A model generated the notes under the pieces. The model did no database searches. It was not told the DNA's origin and worked only from the letters and a program-made list of their open reading frames with translations. Shown here piece after piece: positions 15,658 to 26,100 of a DNA stretch of 64,000 nt (position 1 is the stretch's first letter; each line of letters opens with the position of its first letter). The stretch spans positions 372,001 to 436,000 of the forward strand of contig NZ_CP116221.1 in the NCBI RefSeq assembly GCF_023556315.2, given 5' to 3'. The position numbers were made by a program, and so were the translations under genes. The DNA is from Psychroserpens ponticola (GTDB lineage Bacteria; Bacteroidota; Bacteroidia; Flavobacteriales; Flavobacteriaceae).

Positions 15658-17658
15658 TTATAATGCGTCTAGTAGGTCTTCATCAACTATATTTGGAAGT
15701 GTTACTTTTAAATTAGGTTCACTTTCCATGGCACGTTTTATAGCAAATACAGCACCTTCATTTCTTGCCCAATTTCGTCTTGCAATTCCGTTATTTACAT
15801 CCCAGAATAGCATCGATTTTAAACGTTTTTCTGCTTCAATACTACCATCAAGAACCATACCAAATCCACCATTTATAACTTCTCCCCAACCAACGCCTCC
15901 ACCATTATGAATGCTAACCCAAGTTGCTCCTCTAAAACTATCTCCAATAACATTGTGAATCGCCATATCTGCTGTAAAACGTGAGCCATCGTAAATATTA
16001 CTGGTTTCACGATAAGGAGAATCTGTTCCTGAGACATCGTGATGATCTCGTCCAAGAATAACAGTGCCTATGCGTTTATTTTTAATTGCATTATTAAAGG
16101 CTTCAGCAATTTTTAGTCGTCCTTCAGCATCCGCATATAGAATTCTTGCTTGTGAGCCAACAACGAGTTTGTTGTCTTGTGCGCCTTTAATCCATTGGAT
16201 ATTATCAGCCATTTGCTGTTGAATTTCATTAGGAGCTTTTCTTTTTAGTGCTTCCAACACTTCACAAGCTATAGCATCTGTTATTGCTAAATCTTCAGAT
16301 TTTCCAGAAGCACAAACCCATCTAAATGGTCCAAAACCATAGTCAAAACACATAGGTCCCATGATGTCTTGTACATAACTAGGATATTTAAAATCTATAC
16401 CGTTTTCGGCCATGATATCTGCGCCAGCTCTGGAAGCTTCTAATAAGAACGCATTACCATAATCAAAGAAATAGGTGCCCTTTTCTGTGTGTTTATTTAT
16501 GGCAGTTGCATGACGACGTAAGGTTTCTTGTACTTTCTCTTTAAAAAGTTCTGGATTGTTTGCCATCATCTCATTCGCGTCTTCAAAAGTCATGTCTACA
16601 GGATAATAGCCACCAGCCCAAGGATTGTGTAGTGAGGTTTGATCGCTTCCTAAATCGATATGAAGATTTGCTTCATCAAATTTTTCCCATACATCTACAA
16701 TATTTCCTAAATATGCTATAGAAATGGTTTCCTTTTCAGCTTTTGCTTTATTAACTCTAGCTACAAGTTCATTTAAATCTGTGATTTTTTCATCGATCCA
16801 ACCTTGGTCTAATCGAACCTGAGTGATTTTCGGATTTACTTCAGCACAAACCGTAATACAACCAGCAATATTACCTGCTTTTGGTTGCGCTCCAGACATT
16901 CCGCCAAGTCCAGAAGTTACAAAAAGATTGCCTTTAGGATCTTTATTTATTTTTCTAAATCCGTTTAATACAGTAATTGTTGTTCCGTGTACGATGCCTT
17001 GTGGTCCAATATACATATAGCTTCCAGCTGTCATTTGTCCATACTGCGTAACACCTAAGGCATTAAATTTTTCCCAATCATCTGGTTTAGAGTAGTTAGG
17101 AATCATCATGCCATTGGTGACAACAACTCTTGGTGCATTATCATGACTAGGAAATAAGCCCATAGGATGTCCAGAATACATAACAAGTGTTTGCTCGTTA
17201 TTCATTTCTGAAAGGTATTTCATAGTTAAGCGATATTGAGCCCAATTAGAAAACACGCCTCCATTTCCACCATAGGTTATTAATTCATGAGGATGTTGTG
17301 CAACGGCATAATCTAGATTATTTTGAATCATTAGCATTATTGCAGCAGCTTGCTTAGATTTTGCTGGATAGTCTTCAATAGGCCTTGCATACATTTTGTA
17401 ATCTGGACGAAGACGATACATGTATATTCTTCCGTAGGTTTCTAATTCATTTTTGAATTCTGAAATTAATTCGGCATGTTGAGATTTATCAAAGTATCTA
17501 AGTGCATTTTTTAAGGCTAATTTCTTTTCTTCTGAAGCTAAAATAGCTTTACGTTTTGGCGCATGATTAATTGAAGTATCATAAGGTTTAGCTTGAGGTA
17601 AACTTTTTGGGATTCCTTCTTTAATTTGATTCTGAAACGATATATGTGTTGTTTGCAT
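15658..17658 (-). CDS. hutU: Urocanate hydratase
   Basis: This 666-residue enzyme converts urocanate to imidazolonepropionate in histidine breakdown, using NAD+ as prosthetic group. The sequence shows MYSGHPMGLFPS, TAGSYMYIGPQGIVHGT and SGLGGMSGAQPKA (NAD-binding). FDYGFGPFRWVCASG contains the active-site Cys equivalent, and WVSIHNGGGVGWGEVINGGF lies near the end. Length is slightly above the ~550-560 residues of the best-known bacterial enzymes, as in the longer Bacteroidota form. Its ATG overlaps the stop of the upstream DUF5522 gene by one base. hutH, hutI and hutG are not in the window. Confidence 0.93.
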   Translation of the reverse strand: MQTTHISFQNQIKEGIPKSLPQAKPYDTSINHAPKRKAILASEEKKLALKNALRYFDKSQHAELISEFKNELETYGRIYMYRLRPDYKMYARPIEDYPAKSKQAAAIMLMIQNNLDYAVAQHPHELITYGGNGGVFSNWAQYRLTMKYLSEMNNEQTLVMYSGHPMGLFPSHDNAPRVVVTNGMMIPNYSKPDDWEKFNALGVTQYGQMTAGSYMYIGPQGIVHGTTITVLNGFRKINKDPKGNLFVTSGLGGMSGAQPKAGNIAGCITVCAEVNPKITQVRLDQGWIDEKITDLNELVARVNKAKAEKETISIAYLGNIVDVWEKFDEANLHIDLGSDQTSLHNPWAGGYYPVDMTFEDANEMMANNPELFKEKVQETLRRHATAINKHTEKGTYFFDYGNAFLLEASRAGADIMAENGIDFKYPSYVQDIMGPMCFDYGFGPFRWVCASGKSEDLAITDAIACEVLEALKRKAPNEIQQQMADNIQWIKGAQDNKLVVGSQARILYADAEGRLKIAEAFNNAIKNKRIGTVILGRDHHDVSGTDSPYRETSNIYDGSRFTADMAIHNVIGDSFRGATWVSIHNGGGVGWGEVINGGFGMVLDGSIEAEKRLKSMLFWDVNNGIARRNWARNEGAVFAIKRAMESEPNLKVTLPNIVDEDLLDAL

Positions 17659-17819
17659 TACTTTTTTTTTAAAGAGTTTTTGTCAAAACCATAAGGACAA
17701 TGTCTACATCCACTTTCACAGCAATAACCTCTTTTTAAGAGATATTGCTCTGTGAAACAACGATAGCCTTCTGGTGTTAAATAATAATCGCCTTCTTCTA
17801 AAGGAATGATTTTCTTCAT
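17658..17819 (-). CDS. DUF5522 cysteine-rich small protein
   Basis: This 53-residue ORF begins MKKIIPLEEGDYYLTPEGYR and has five cysteines: one in RCFTEQ, then a cluster CCESGCRHCPYG. This matches the DUF5522 pattern of short proteins with a probable metal- or Fe-S-binding site. The TAA stop (17658-17660 on the minus strand) shares a base with the hutU ATG (TAATG), so the two genes are probably translationally coupled. A TATCTTTG -7 box lies immediately upstream, which would give a near-leaderless mRNA. Function is unknown. Confidence 0.82.
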   Translation of the reverse strand: MKKIIPLEEGDYYLTPEGYRCFTEQYLLKRGYCCESGCRHCPYGFDKNSLKKK

Positions 17820-17825
17820 ATATTA

Positions 17826-17833
17826 CAAAGATA
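17826..17833 (-). promoter_or_regulatory. Putative -7 box for DUF5522-hutU
   Basis: TATCTTTG on the minus strand fits TAnnTTTG and lies only 6 bp before the DUF5522 ATG. No good -33 TTTG is seen at the usual distance. Confidence 0.38.
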
Positions 17834-17868
17834 GTGCAAATTGGATTGATTTTTGAAAGCAATAAACT

Positions 17869-18198
17869 ATGATCTTAATCTCTAAATATTTGGTTCCTAA
17901 AGGTTATGTTGGGATTGCAATATTTCCATTTGTTTTTCTTAGATATAGGCATTTGAAAATGAATACTACTTTAATGAATCATGAAAAAATTCACCTAAGA
18001 CAACAATTAGAGCTTTTTGTACTTCCATTTTATTTCTTTTATGCTTTTGAGTTTTTAATCCGACTTTTAGCGTATAGAAGTTGGAATACAGCCTATCAAA
18101 ATATTTCATTTGAGAGGGAAGCTTATGCCAATGAAAAAGACCTTAATTATTTACAATCAAGGTCTTTTTGGAATTTTATAAATTATATTAAAATTTAA
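17869..18198 (+). CDS. Small membrane protein with HExxH motif, unknown function
   Basis: This 109-residue protein has an N-terminal hydrophobic stretch (GYVGIAIFPFVFL). The motif HEKIH (about residue 43) starts an amphipathic helix with Gln-rich continuation (HEKIHLRQQLEL). A second hydrophobic helix follows (FVLPFYFFYAFEFLIRLL), and FEREAYANEKD could give a third Glu ligand. This layout resembles a minimal zincin-like site next to a membrane segment, but no family is recognised with confidence. It is divergent from DUF5522/hutU, with only 49 bp between them, and its 3' end overlaps the stop region of the large T9SS gene at 18195. Confidence 0.72.
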   Translation: MILISKYLVPKGYVGIAIFPFVFLRYRHLKMNTTLMNHEKIHLRQQLELFVLPFYFFYAFEFLIRLLAYRSWNTAYQNISFEREAYANEKDLNYLQSRSFWNFINYIKI

Positions 18199-21100
18199 TC
18201 TTTTAAAACTATTTTTTGGGCTTTTGTTTGTCCATTAGTTAATGTTGCTTTTACGATATATGCACCAGAAGATAAGTTGTGATTATTTAAAATGAATGTC
18301 GTTTCATTAATCGAATTCACATCAAATAATATTCTTCCTAATAGGTCATATACAATCACAGATTCTATCATGCTTCGCTCAGAATACACTTTAATAAAAT
18401 CACCTTTTGGTGCGATTATAGTTAAATCAGTTTCATATTCTAATTCGTTAATACTAAGCGCTTCATTTGTATATCTTAATATAAAACGATGCTCATAATC
18501 GATAGCTTCACTTTCTGAAAACGTATAAGGTGCTGCTCTTAAATCGTGAATTATTCCAGTTAATGTGTCTTCTAAATAGATGGGTTGATTGTCGTTTAAA
18601 AACAAACCATCTACATTACTTATAGCAATGGTATATTCTCCAGCGGAAGGAATAACAGTTCCTAATGGGATTTGATCGTTTTCATTAAAAGGTAAGGCAC
18701 GACCTTGAATAATCATACGTTGATTTCCAATTTTTGAATAGATATTTAGTTCATTAACTTCTCTAGTAAAGGCATCAAATAATCTATCTTTTTCTTGGGT
18801 AGCGCCTTCAATATAACCGACCATAATACTCGATGTTGATTCGTTTTGATCTATTAAATTAAGCCAAATTCGATTGCGCTCTATAGAAGAAGTTGCTTCA
18901 TCTTCATTTGTGGTTCTATAAAAGACAGTATTACTATGTGATCTATCACGCATACTGTTATTAAAAGTTACAGTATTACTTCCATCTTCGTCATCATTTA
19001 GAGCCAGTACAAAAAAGCCTTGTCCTGATGCGATTTTTCCACCAAACGATTGATCGTTATAAACATTAGTACCAGAATGATTAAAAGTGGTATAATCATT
19101 AACACTATAGGTGTATGCAAAATCATCATAAAACGAATCTCCATTATTTCCAATTTGAATTCCGTGCGTCCAAATATGCACAGCACCTTCAATTAAAGCA
19201 TTGTCTGGATGTGTTAAAAATGATAACGCATCTAAAGCGGATGGATAAGGATTTCCGAGAAGGTTCCAGTTATCATCAAAACGCGTAACTTCTATCAAAT
19301 CAACACCATAAGGGTTATAGAAATATGACGTTAAACTCGTATTTTCTCCACTAAATATGGGCTCAGTAATTACACCATTATTTGGAACTCCTGTAAACAG
19401 AGACGTTGCAGGATTAAGTCCTGCAGGTTGATTTGTAGGAGCTCTTACAATGTATCCTTTACCTGCATTCATGGCACCACCTGAAGGTAATGGATTCCAA
19501 TATCCATAACAAATAGGAACAAAATCTGGTCCAGGACCATTGCCAACGGTTCCTGTAGTAGGAACCCATTCATAGATATAACTTGGTGTATTGGCTCCAT
19601 AAATGGTTGATACATCATGACTCTCTATTGGAGAGGACCAATACACATAATCTGTTGGTCTAATATCGGCTGTATTTCGATATAACTCTATGTTTCCAGT
19701 ATTTATTGCTGTTGGTAGTGTTGTTGGTGTTGAAATGTCAAAAACTTGAATTAAGCTCGCATCATCTTCCACAATTAAATTACCAGCATTTATGCCAACA
19801 CCTTGAATATCAATATAATCTTGAATGGTTAGTGACGACGCAAAGTTGTTTCCACTTGAATTGGTTTTTAACGTTAAAGTAGCATCTGCATAAATCGTTA
19901 AATTTAAACCGTCTCCATGCGTGTCATCGCTTATGATTGGATCATTAGCTGTAACAGGAATAATCACACAATCTGCTGCTGTTGGAAATCCAGATGGCGT
20001 CCAATTCGCATTTACAAACCAATCTGTATTTACTGATCCATTCCAAATTTTAGTACTTGATATTTGAACTAAAATTTCTTCAAATCTTGATAATGTTGTG
20101 CCATCACAAAACGTATAAATTATTTCTGCAGTATATGTTGTGTCTGACGTTGGAGCAACAGCAATAACATCTGTACTTCCAATTGAAGTTAATCCAGTTG
20201 TGGTATTTCCATTTGCAGTTGCAGAACCTTCATACCAGGTTAAATTTGAAATGGAACCTAATCCACCACCAGAAGGTGTGAATCGCCAAGCTTCTTGAGT
20301 TGCGTTCCAGTTATTGTTTAAACTATTTCTATTAGGAGCTGCCAAACCTGTAGAGGCATCATTTTGAATGGCTACAGTAGCATTACCATCATTCCATGGT
20401 AATACATCATTATCATCAATGTTTTTTTCTTCAATATAGACATCTATCACATTGCTATGTTCATATAAAACCATCATACCTGTATAAAGTATACTATTGT
20501 CTGAAAACATAGGAATGTCATGCCACGACATGATAAAAGCTCTCTCACCAGTATCTAAAGTAATGGTTTCATAACCAACTTCTCCGCCTTGACTTGGGTC
20601 AATATCGTGATGCACACCATAAATTGAACGACCATAAAATTCTGTTCCATAAATTCCATCAGAATTTATAGCGTTAGGTACATTCCAATCATTTATGTAG
20701 CCACAATTATCTCCAGGTGTAAAGCTATCAAAAGAGATAACACCGTTTGCAGTAACTTGTAATTGTGAAAAGGCATTTATTGCAGCATTGTCATAAAAAC
20801 AAAAATCGAAATTCATTGGGACTACTGGAGACCAAGTATCATCATTAAACGTAGAAAATTGATTTGCTAAACAATCAAACTGATATGGAGGATTGTACGG
20901 AATTGAAGCAACATTATAAGCACTAGGATCACCTAATTGTAAATAAGTAGCTTCAATATCTACAGTGGCTACTGCACCACACGAAGTCGTTGTAGGATTA
21001 TTACCATTGGTATCTAAAGCCATTAAATTTGGTAATCCAAGAGATGACGTTCCTGTTCCTGGTCCTACAGTACAGTTAGGAGGTGTACACGTTAAACTAA

Positions 21101-22793
21101 TGGTGAAGTCTCCAGTTGTCGTGCTTCCTGAACCATAATGTGCGACATATACATAGTAATCCGTTAAATTCGTTGTTGTAAATGTGTAAGAATCAGTTCC
21201 AAATGCATCATCACAATCAATATTTGTTAGTGATCCACAACTGCCTTGCATTACAGCTAATTCGGTATCATATCCACCACTTGGTGTTACATCTATGGTC
21301 GTTATATTTCCATCACCAACAAAGTGATACCATACACCATAATCACTCATTGTACATCCTGAACCATGAGCTGAACTTCCAGTAACTCCATTTGTTGTTG
21401 CAGATATTGATTGTCCGCACGTCATATCATCTGCAGAAGCACAATCTGTATTTGTTGGTGGTGGTGGTGGTTCTGACACGCAAATGCCAAAATTCCCTGA
21501 GATATTATTATTGCCATAGACCCAAACCCGAATAAATACAGTACTGCCTGGTGTTAAGCCAGATGCTGAAATTGAAGACATATTAGCATTTGCACTGCCA
21601 TCATCATCACATTCAATAAATGTAAGTGAATTACAAGGGCCTTGATAAAGTGCCATACCACTATCTGTAAAATCGATATCATTGGTATCTATAATGATTG
21701 AACCTCCTGCAGGAACTGTAGCACTAAACCAAACATCGCCACCATTGTAAGAGGCACAACCAGGATTTGGCACACCACCTGTTGCAGTGGCACTATCTGT
21801 AGTGAACGTTGAATATGAACAAGGTGTATTGACACTTAATACTTCTGCATTACAAGGATTATCATTAGATGGAGGTGGAGGAGGTGTACCAATACAAATG
21901 TCAAACGTTGTATCTTGACCTGTAGTTCCTGTCCATGTAAACACTTGAATAAAATAAGTTTCTCCTGATGTTAAACCTGTTAATATACTCGAATTAAAAT
22001 CTGAACAACCAAAATTATCTCCAACAGCAACTGAACAATCTGGAGCAATAAAACCTCCATAAAGTGCGTGGTATAAATCTATTGTACTACCAGCCACATT
22101 TATTAAGTCTACAGTGTGAGAGGTTCCTGTCGCTACAAAACTAAACCAAACATCATCATCTTCTGTGCCACCACAGGCAGCTGGACCTATGCCAGAATCT
22201 GTTGCATTTTCTACAGTTCCAGGACTTGTGTTAGTACAGGAGTAGTCTGGATTAACGGTTAGGCTTATTGCACCACAGGGATCATCATTGGCAATAGGTG
22301 ATGTGATTTCTAAAACGTACTCTGCGTAAGGATCTCCAATTGAAGCTGCATCAATAACGATATAATACGATCCAACTGGCAAGTTTACGACTAGCGGAGC
22401 ACCAGTAGCTGCTGTACCAGTATTTGATGCGTTTGTATAAAATGCACCTACACAATTTCCATTCGTAGGAGCACATGCTGAATGCACAGAGAGTGATTTC
22501 CAATTGTTTCCTGCATTGGTGAATTCAAAAGTATAATTTCCTGCAACGGTTACATTTATTAAATAGACGGCATCTTCTTGGGCACCATAAGCTGGAGAAC
22601 CTCCAATGCACATTATGGCATTAGAATAATCATTACCATGACCTAAGGTTGATTGAAGTCCTGTGCTATAAGTTCCTCCTGGTATCAGTGCCAATGGAAC
22701 GGTTGCTGCTCCACAATCATCATCAGGATCTTGCGCAAGAGCAGATATTGGTGTAATTATTAATAGCAGAATGAGGAGTAATTTTTTAATCAT
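18195..22793 (-). CDS. Large T9SS-secreted multidomain protein (C-terminal sorting domain)
   Basis: This 1532-residue exported protein has an N-terminal signal peptide (MIKKLLLILLLIITPISALA). Four ~130-residue beta-rich modules follow (about 20-165, 170-300, 310-440, 450-570), joined by Pro-rich linkers (PPPPPSND, EPPPPPTNT). Their cores share the pattern DVWFS or VWYHF ... LTSGETYFIQV ... GNFGICV, as in CUB/PPC-type domains. The middle holds a GEVGYETITL region with WHDIP. The C-terminal part carries DNWNLLGNPYPSALDA and ends in a type A sorting domain (IVYDLLGRILFD ... LSSGAYIVKATL ... QKIVLKD). It is probably a surface or secreted adhesin/binding protein. It is paralogous to the next gene upstream, especially in the last ~600 residues. 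Confidence 0.85.
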   Translation of the reverse strand: MIKKLLLILLLIITPISALAQDPDDDCGAATVPLALIPGGTYSTGLQSTLGHGNDYSNAIMCIGGSPAYGAQEDAVYLINVTVAGNYTFEFTNAGNNWKSLSVHSACAPTNGNCVGAFYTNASNTGTAATGAPLVVNLPVGSYYIVIDAASIGDPYAEYVLEITSPIANDDPCGAISLTVNPDYSCTNTSPGTVENATDSGIGPAACGGTEDDDVWFSFVATGTSHTVDLINVAGSTIDLYHALYGGFIAPDCSVAVGDNFGCSDFNSSILTGLTSGETYFIQVFTWTGTTGQDTTFDICIGTPPPPPSNDNPCNAEVLSVNTPCSYSTFTTDSATATGGVPNPGCASYNGGDVWFSATVPAGGSIIIDTNDIDFTDSGMALYQGPCNSLTFIECDDDGSANANMSSISASGLTPGSTVFIRVWVYGNNNISGNFGICVSEPPPPPTNTDCASADDMTCGQSISATTNGVTGSSAHGSGCTMSDYGVWYHFVGDGNITTIDVTPSGGYDTELAVMQGSCGSLTNIDCDDAFGTDSYTFTTTNLTDYYVYVAHYGSGSTTTGDFTISLTCTPPNCTVGPGTGTSSLGLPNLMALDTNGNNPTTTSCGAVATVDIEATYLQLGDPSAYNVASIPYNPPYQFDCLANQFSTFNDDTWSPVVPMNFDFCFYDNAAINAFSQLQVTANGVISFDSFTPGDNCGYINDWNVPNAINSDGIYGTEFYGRSIYGVHHDIDPSQGGEVGYETITLDTGERAFIMSWHDIPMFSDNSILYTGMMVLYEHSNVIDVYIEEKNIDDNDVLPWNDGNATVAIQNDASTGLAAPNRNSLNNNWNATQEAWRFTPSGGGLGSISNLTWYEGSATANGNTTTGLTSIGSTDVIAVAPTSDTTYTAEIIYTFCDGTTLSRFEEILVQISSTKIWNGSVNTDWFVNANWTPSGFPTAADCVIIPVTANDPIISDDTHGDGLNLTIYADATLTLKTNSSGNNFASSLTIQDYIDIQGVGINAGNLIVEDDASLIQVFDISTPTTLPTAINTGNIELYRNTADIRPTDYVYWSSPIESHDVSTIYGANTPSYIYEWVPTTGTVGNGPGPDFVPICYGYWNPLPSGGAMNAGKGYIVRAPTNQPAGLNPATSLFTGVPNNGVITEPIFSGENTSLTSYFYNPYGVDLIEVTRFDDNWNLLGNPYPSALDALSFLTHPDNALIEGAVHIWTHGIQIGNNGDSFYDDFAYTYSVNDYTTFNHSGTNVYNDQSFGGKIASGQGFFVLALNDDEDGSNTVTFNNSMRDRSHSNTVFYRTTNEDEATSSIERNRIWLNLIDQNESTSSIMVGYIEGATQEKDRLFDAFTREVNELNIYSKIGNQRMIIQGRALPFNENDQIPLGTVIPSAGEYTIAISNVDGLFLNDNQPIYLEDTLTGIIHDLRAAPYTFSESEAIDYEHRFILRYTNEALSINELEYETDLTIIAPKGDFIKVYSERSMIESVIVYDLLGRILFDVNSINETTFILNNHNLSSGAYIVKATLTNGQTKAQKIVLKD

Positions 22794-23172
22794 AATCTAA
22801 ATTTTTTACAATAACTGATGCTAGCTATTATTAGCTAGCAGGTAAGATTAAGTGATTTTGGGTAGGTGAGGGCGTAATATGTATTAACAATGTAGTTAAA
22901 AATTATATAATTTTAACAAAATATTTAGAATTTCTTTGCTTTTTTGTTAAAGTGTTTTGTTTTATAGATAAAAACAAGATATCCTTTGATAATCATAGGA
23001 TTGTGTGGCTTAAAATTCCTACAAAAAGTGTTTTTTCTTAGGTCCTATGTCGCAGTAACTTGTACTATCGTTTGACTAGAAATCGAATTTTAAATTTTAA
23101 TGTGTTGCCATAAAAAAAGAGCCTTGATTTTTTAAATCAAGGCTCTTTTATGTTTTTGAAATGTATTAAAAA
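22794..23172. other. 379-bp gene-free region between the two T9SS genes
   Basis: No ORF is supported. An 8-bp inverted repeat GCTAGCTA-TTAT-TAGCTAGC (22820-22839) lies 27 bp upstream of the downstream T9SS gene and could be an operator or leader hairpin. The far end holds the terminator of the upstream T9SS gene (23112-23149). The rest is AT-rich with T-runs. No clear TAnnTTTG promoter was found. Confidence 0.55.
23112..23149 (-). terminator. Intrinsic terminator after the 1152-residue T9SS protein gene
   Basis: AAAAGAGCCTTGATTT and AAATCAAGGCTCTTTT form a long stem about 24 bp beyond the stop codon, with a T-run on the minus strand. Confidence 0.88.
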
Positions 23173-26100
23173 TTAATCTTTTAAGACTACTTTTTGTGTT
23201 TTTGAAAGTCCATTACTTAAAGTGACATTAACAATGTAAGCTCCACTTGTAAGGTTGTGATTGTGTATCACAAATTCTGAAGTATTAATAGCAGTTGCGT
23301 TAATTAATGTTCTTCCTAGAAGGTCGTACACAATTACTGCATCAATAGGACTCGTATCAGAATTGATTTTTATATAGTCTCCTTTTGGAGCAACGATACT
23401 TACAGTGTTTAAATCAAAATCAGTTATGCTTAAAGCGCTATTTTTATATTGTAATATAAATCTATCGTCATAGTTAGTCGATTCTGTTGCAGTAAACGTA
23501 TATGGAGCAGCTCTCAAATCATGAATGATACCAGCTACAGTATCTTCTAAATAGATGTCTTGACTTTCATCTAAAAATAAACCATCTACTTTATTGATAG
23601 CTATGGTATATTCTCCAGCTTGAGGAAGTACTGTTCCTAAAGGAATTTGGTCGTTTACATTAAATGGTAAAGCACGTCCTTGAATAAGCATGCGTTCATT
23701 ACCAATTTTTGAATACAAACTTAAGCTGTTAGCTTCTCTAGCGTAAGCATCATAAAGTCTGTCTTTTTCTTGAGTTGCGCCTTCAATATAACCAACTAAT
23801 ATGTTTGATGATGCGTTGTTTGGATCAATTAAATCTAACCAAATTCGGTGACGCTCTATAGCATTAGAATCTGTAATGTTTGGATTTTCGCCAGACATTC
23901 TATAAAAATCAGTATTGCTTTGCGTTCTACTTCGCATGCTGTTATTAAAAGTCACATTTCCAGATTCATCATCATTTAATGCCATGACAAAAAAGCCTTG
24001 TCCTGAAGCGATATCTCCTGAAAATGAGGTGTCTGGATAACTAGGTCCAGAAAAGTTGAACGAAATGTAATCACTAGCATCATAAGACGATCCAAATTGC
24101 GTATAAAATGATTGTCCATTATTACCAATTTGAGTTGAATGTGTCCAAATGTGAACAGAGCCTTCCAAAATTGCATTATCAGGATGAGATAAGAATGCAG
24201 TTGCATCTAAAGCAGAAGGATAAGGATTTCCTATAAGGTTCCAGTTATCATCAGAAGATGTCACTGTTAAGCCATAATTATTTGTAATCGTATTTAAATA
24301 AGGACTATTAGCAGAAGGATTTGAACCACTAAGTATAGGCATTTTAATAACACCATTATTTGGCACACCATTAAATGTAACGGTTTCATTTTGAGAAGCG
24401 ACATTATCGTGGTCATTTGGTCCTCTAACAGCATACCCTTTACCAGGACTCATTGTTAAATTACTATTGTTATTCCATTCTCCGAAGCAAATAGGTGCAC
24501 TATCAGTAGGAGGTCCAAAAAAGCCTGTATCAATAGTTGGAATCCATTCAAAAATATAACTTAAAGGCGTGTTCGCACCATAAACATCAGCGACATCAAA
24601 ACCTTGTACAGGGCTAGACCAGTATACATAATCTGTTCGACTCACATCAGCTATTCTACGAAGTGATATATTACCAGTATTTGATCCTTTTGGTTGCAAG
24701 GCATACGTTGGTTGATCTGTATCAAATACTTGTATTAGACTAGCACCATCTTGAACCGTTAAAACACCTGTACCTTGAACATCAATATTATCTTGAATGG
24801 TTAAAGAAGATGCTAAGCCAAGTCCGTCAGTATCAGAAGTTAAGGTTAAAGAAGCACCTGTTTTTACAGTTAAGCTTAAACCATCTCCATTATCGTTATC
24901 TAATAAAACGGGATCATTAGGTGTGCCTGCTGCAATGCATACACATTCAGAATCTGTTGGTACATTACCTTTAGACCAGTTAGACGCATTGGTCCAATTA
25001 CTAGATGTAGAGCCATTCCAAACATTACCAATAACATAATCTATTTGATCTCTAGTTCCAGGATAAGTAGGACATTCAACCCAAAAAGAATACACGCCTG
25101 GAGTATCTGTATCTGGAAGACCAGAGCCAGCCACACCAACAGGATTAAAGCCATCTCCAGATCCTAATAATGTACCACCAATTGCTGAATCATACCAATC
25201 AGGTTCAGGCGTTGAAATAGGAAAACTAACAGACCAACTGTAAGGTCCAGTATGTGTTGTAGCACCAAGGCCATATAGAGTTGTAATTAAAGTATAATTT
25301 GTGCCAGCAACAAGATCTACAGTCATTAATGGGTAAAGACCAGCTAGAGAACTATCATCATCTCCATCAACATAAGTTGAGGTACAAGAGCCAGGATTGT
25401 AATTTACATCGTTAACAAGAATATAGCCTTGAGCATCAAAATACGGTGTTGGCACATCAAATTCAAAAATATAAGTACCAGTTTGGGTCACTGTGAAATT
25501 AATAGCTTGGTAATTCGCTGTATCTGGAGCAATTTCAAATCCACAAGGATCACCACTATCTAATGAAGCTTCAAGTTGAAACGTTACAGGATCTGTTGCT
25601 GAGTTGAGATTTCCAGAAATGGTATTTCCTAAACTTGTAGTACCAGCAACAGCGCCACATGTTAGTCCTATATCAGAAGACATTTCCAAAGAATCATCAC
25701 CAGCACAATCTAATACGACACCATGAGTACCTACAGGAACAGGAGTTGTAATACAAATATCAAATGTGCCTTCACCATCGTAAAAGTCCCAAACTCTAAT
25801 GTATAAAATCTCTCCAATTGTTCTTCCAGAAAGGGTTATTAAAGCATTATTTCCTGGTCCACCATCATCATTACAGCTTTCTAATACCAATGCACCACAA
25901 GTTCCAGAATAGACAGCTGCAGCGCTATCAGTCATGGTTCCAGATGTTGTTTCTATTGTAAATTCACCAGTAGAATTCACTTCATAATAAAACCAAACAT
26001 CTCCAGTAGTTCCTCCTACTGTATCATAACTTCCACAAGTAGGATCTCCAACTCCAGAATCTGACGATCCGTTATTAGAAAATGTTTTAAAATCGCAATT

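Noticed and set aside
18355-18392. Possible P/F-type repeat inside the large T9SS gene (CATGCTTCGCTCAGAATAC region)
   Set aside because: The match is limited to about 20 bp. The paralog has a similar-length protein segment here (SDTSPID against SERSMIE), so no insertion is supported.
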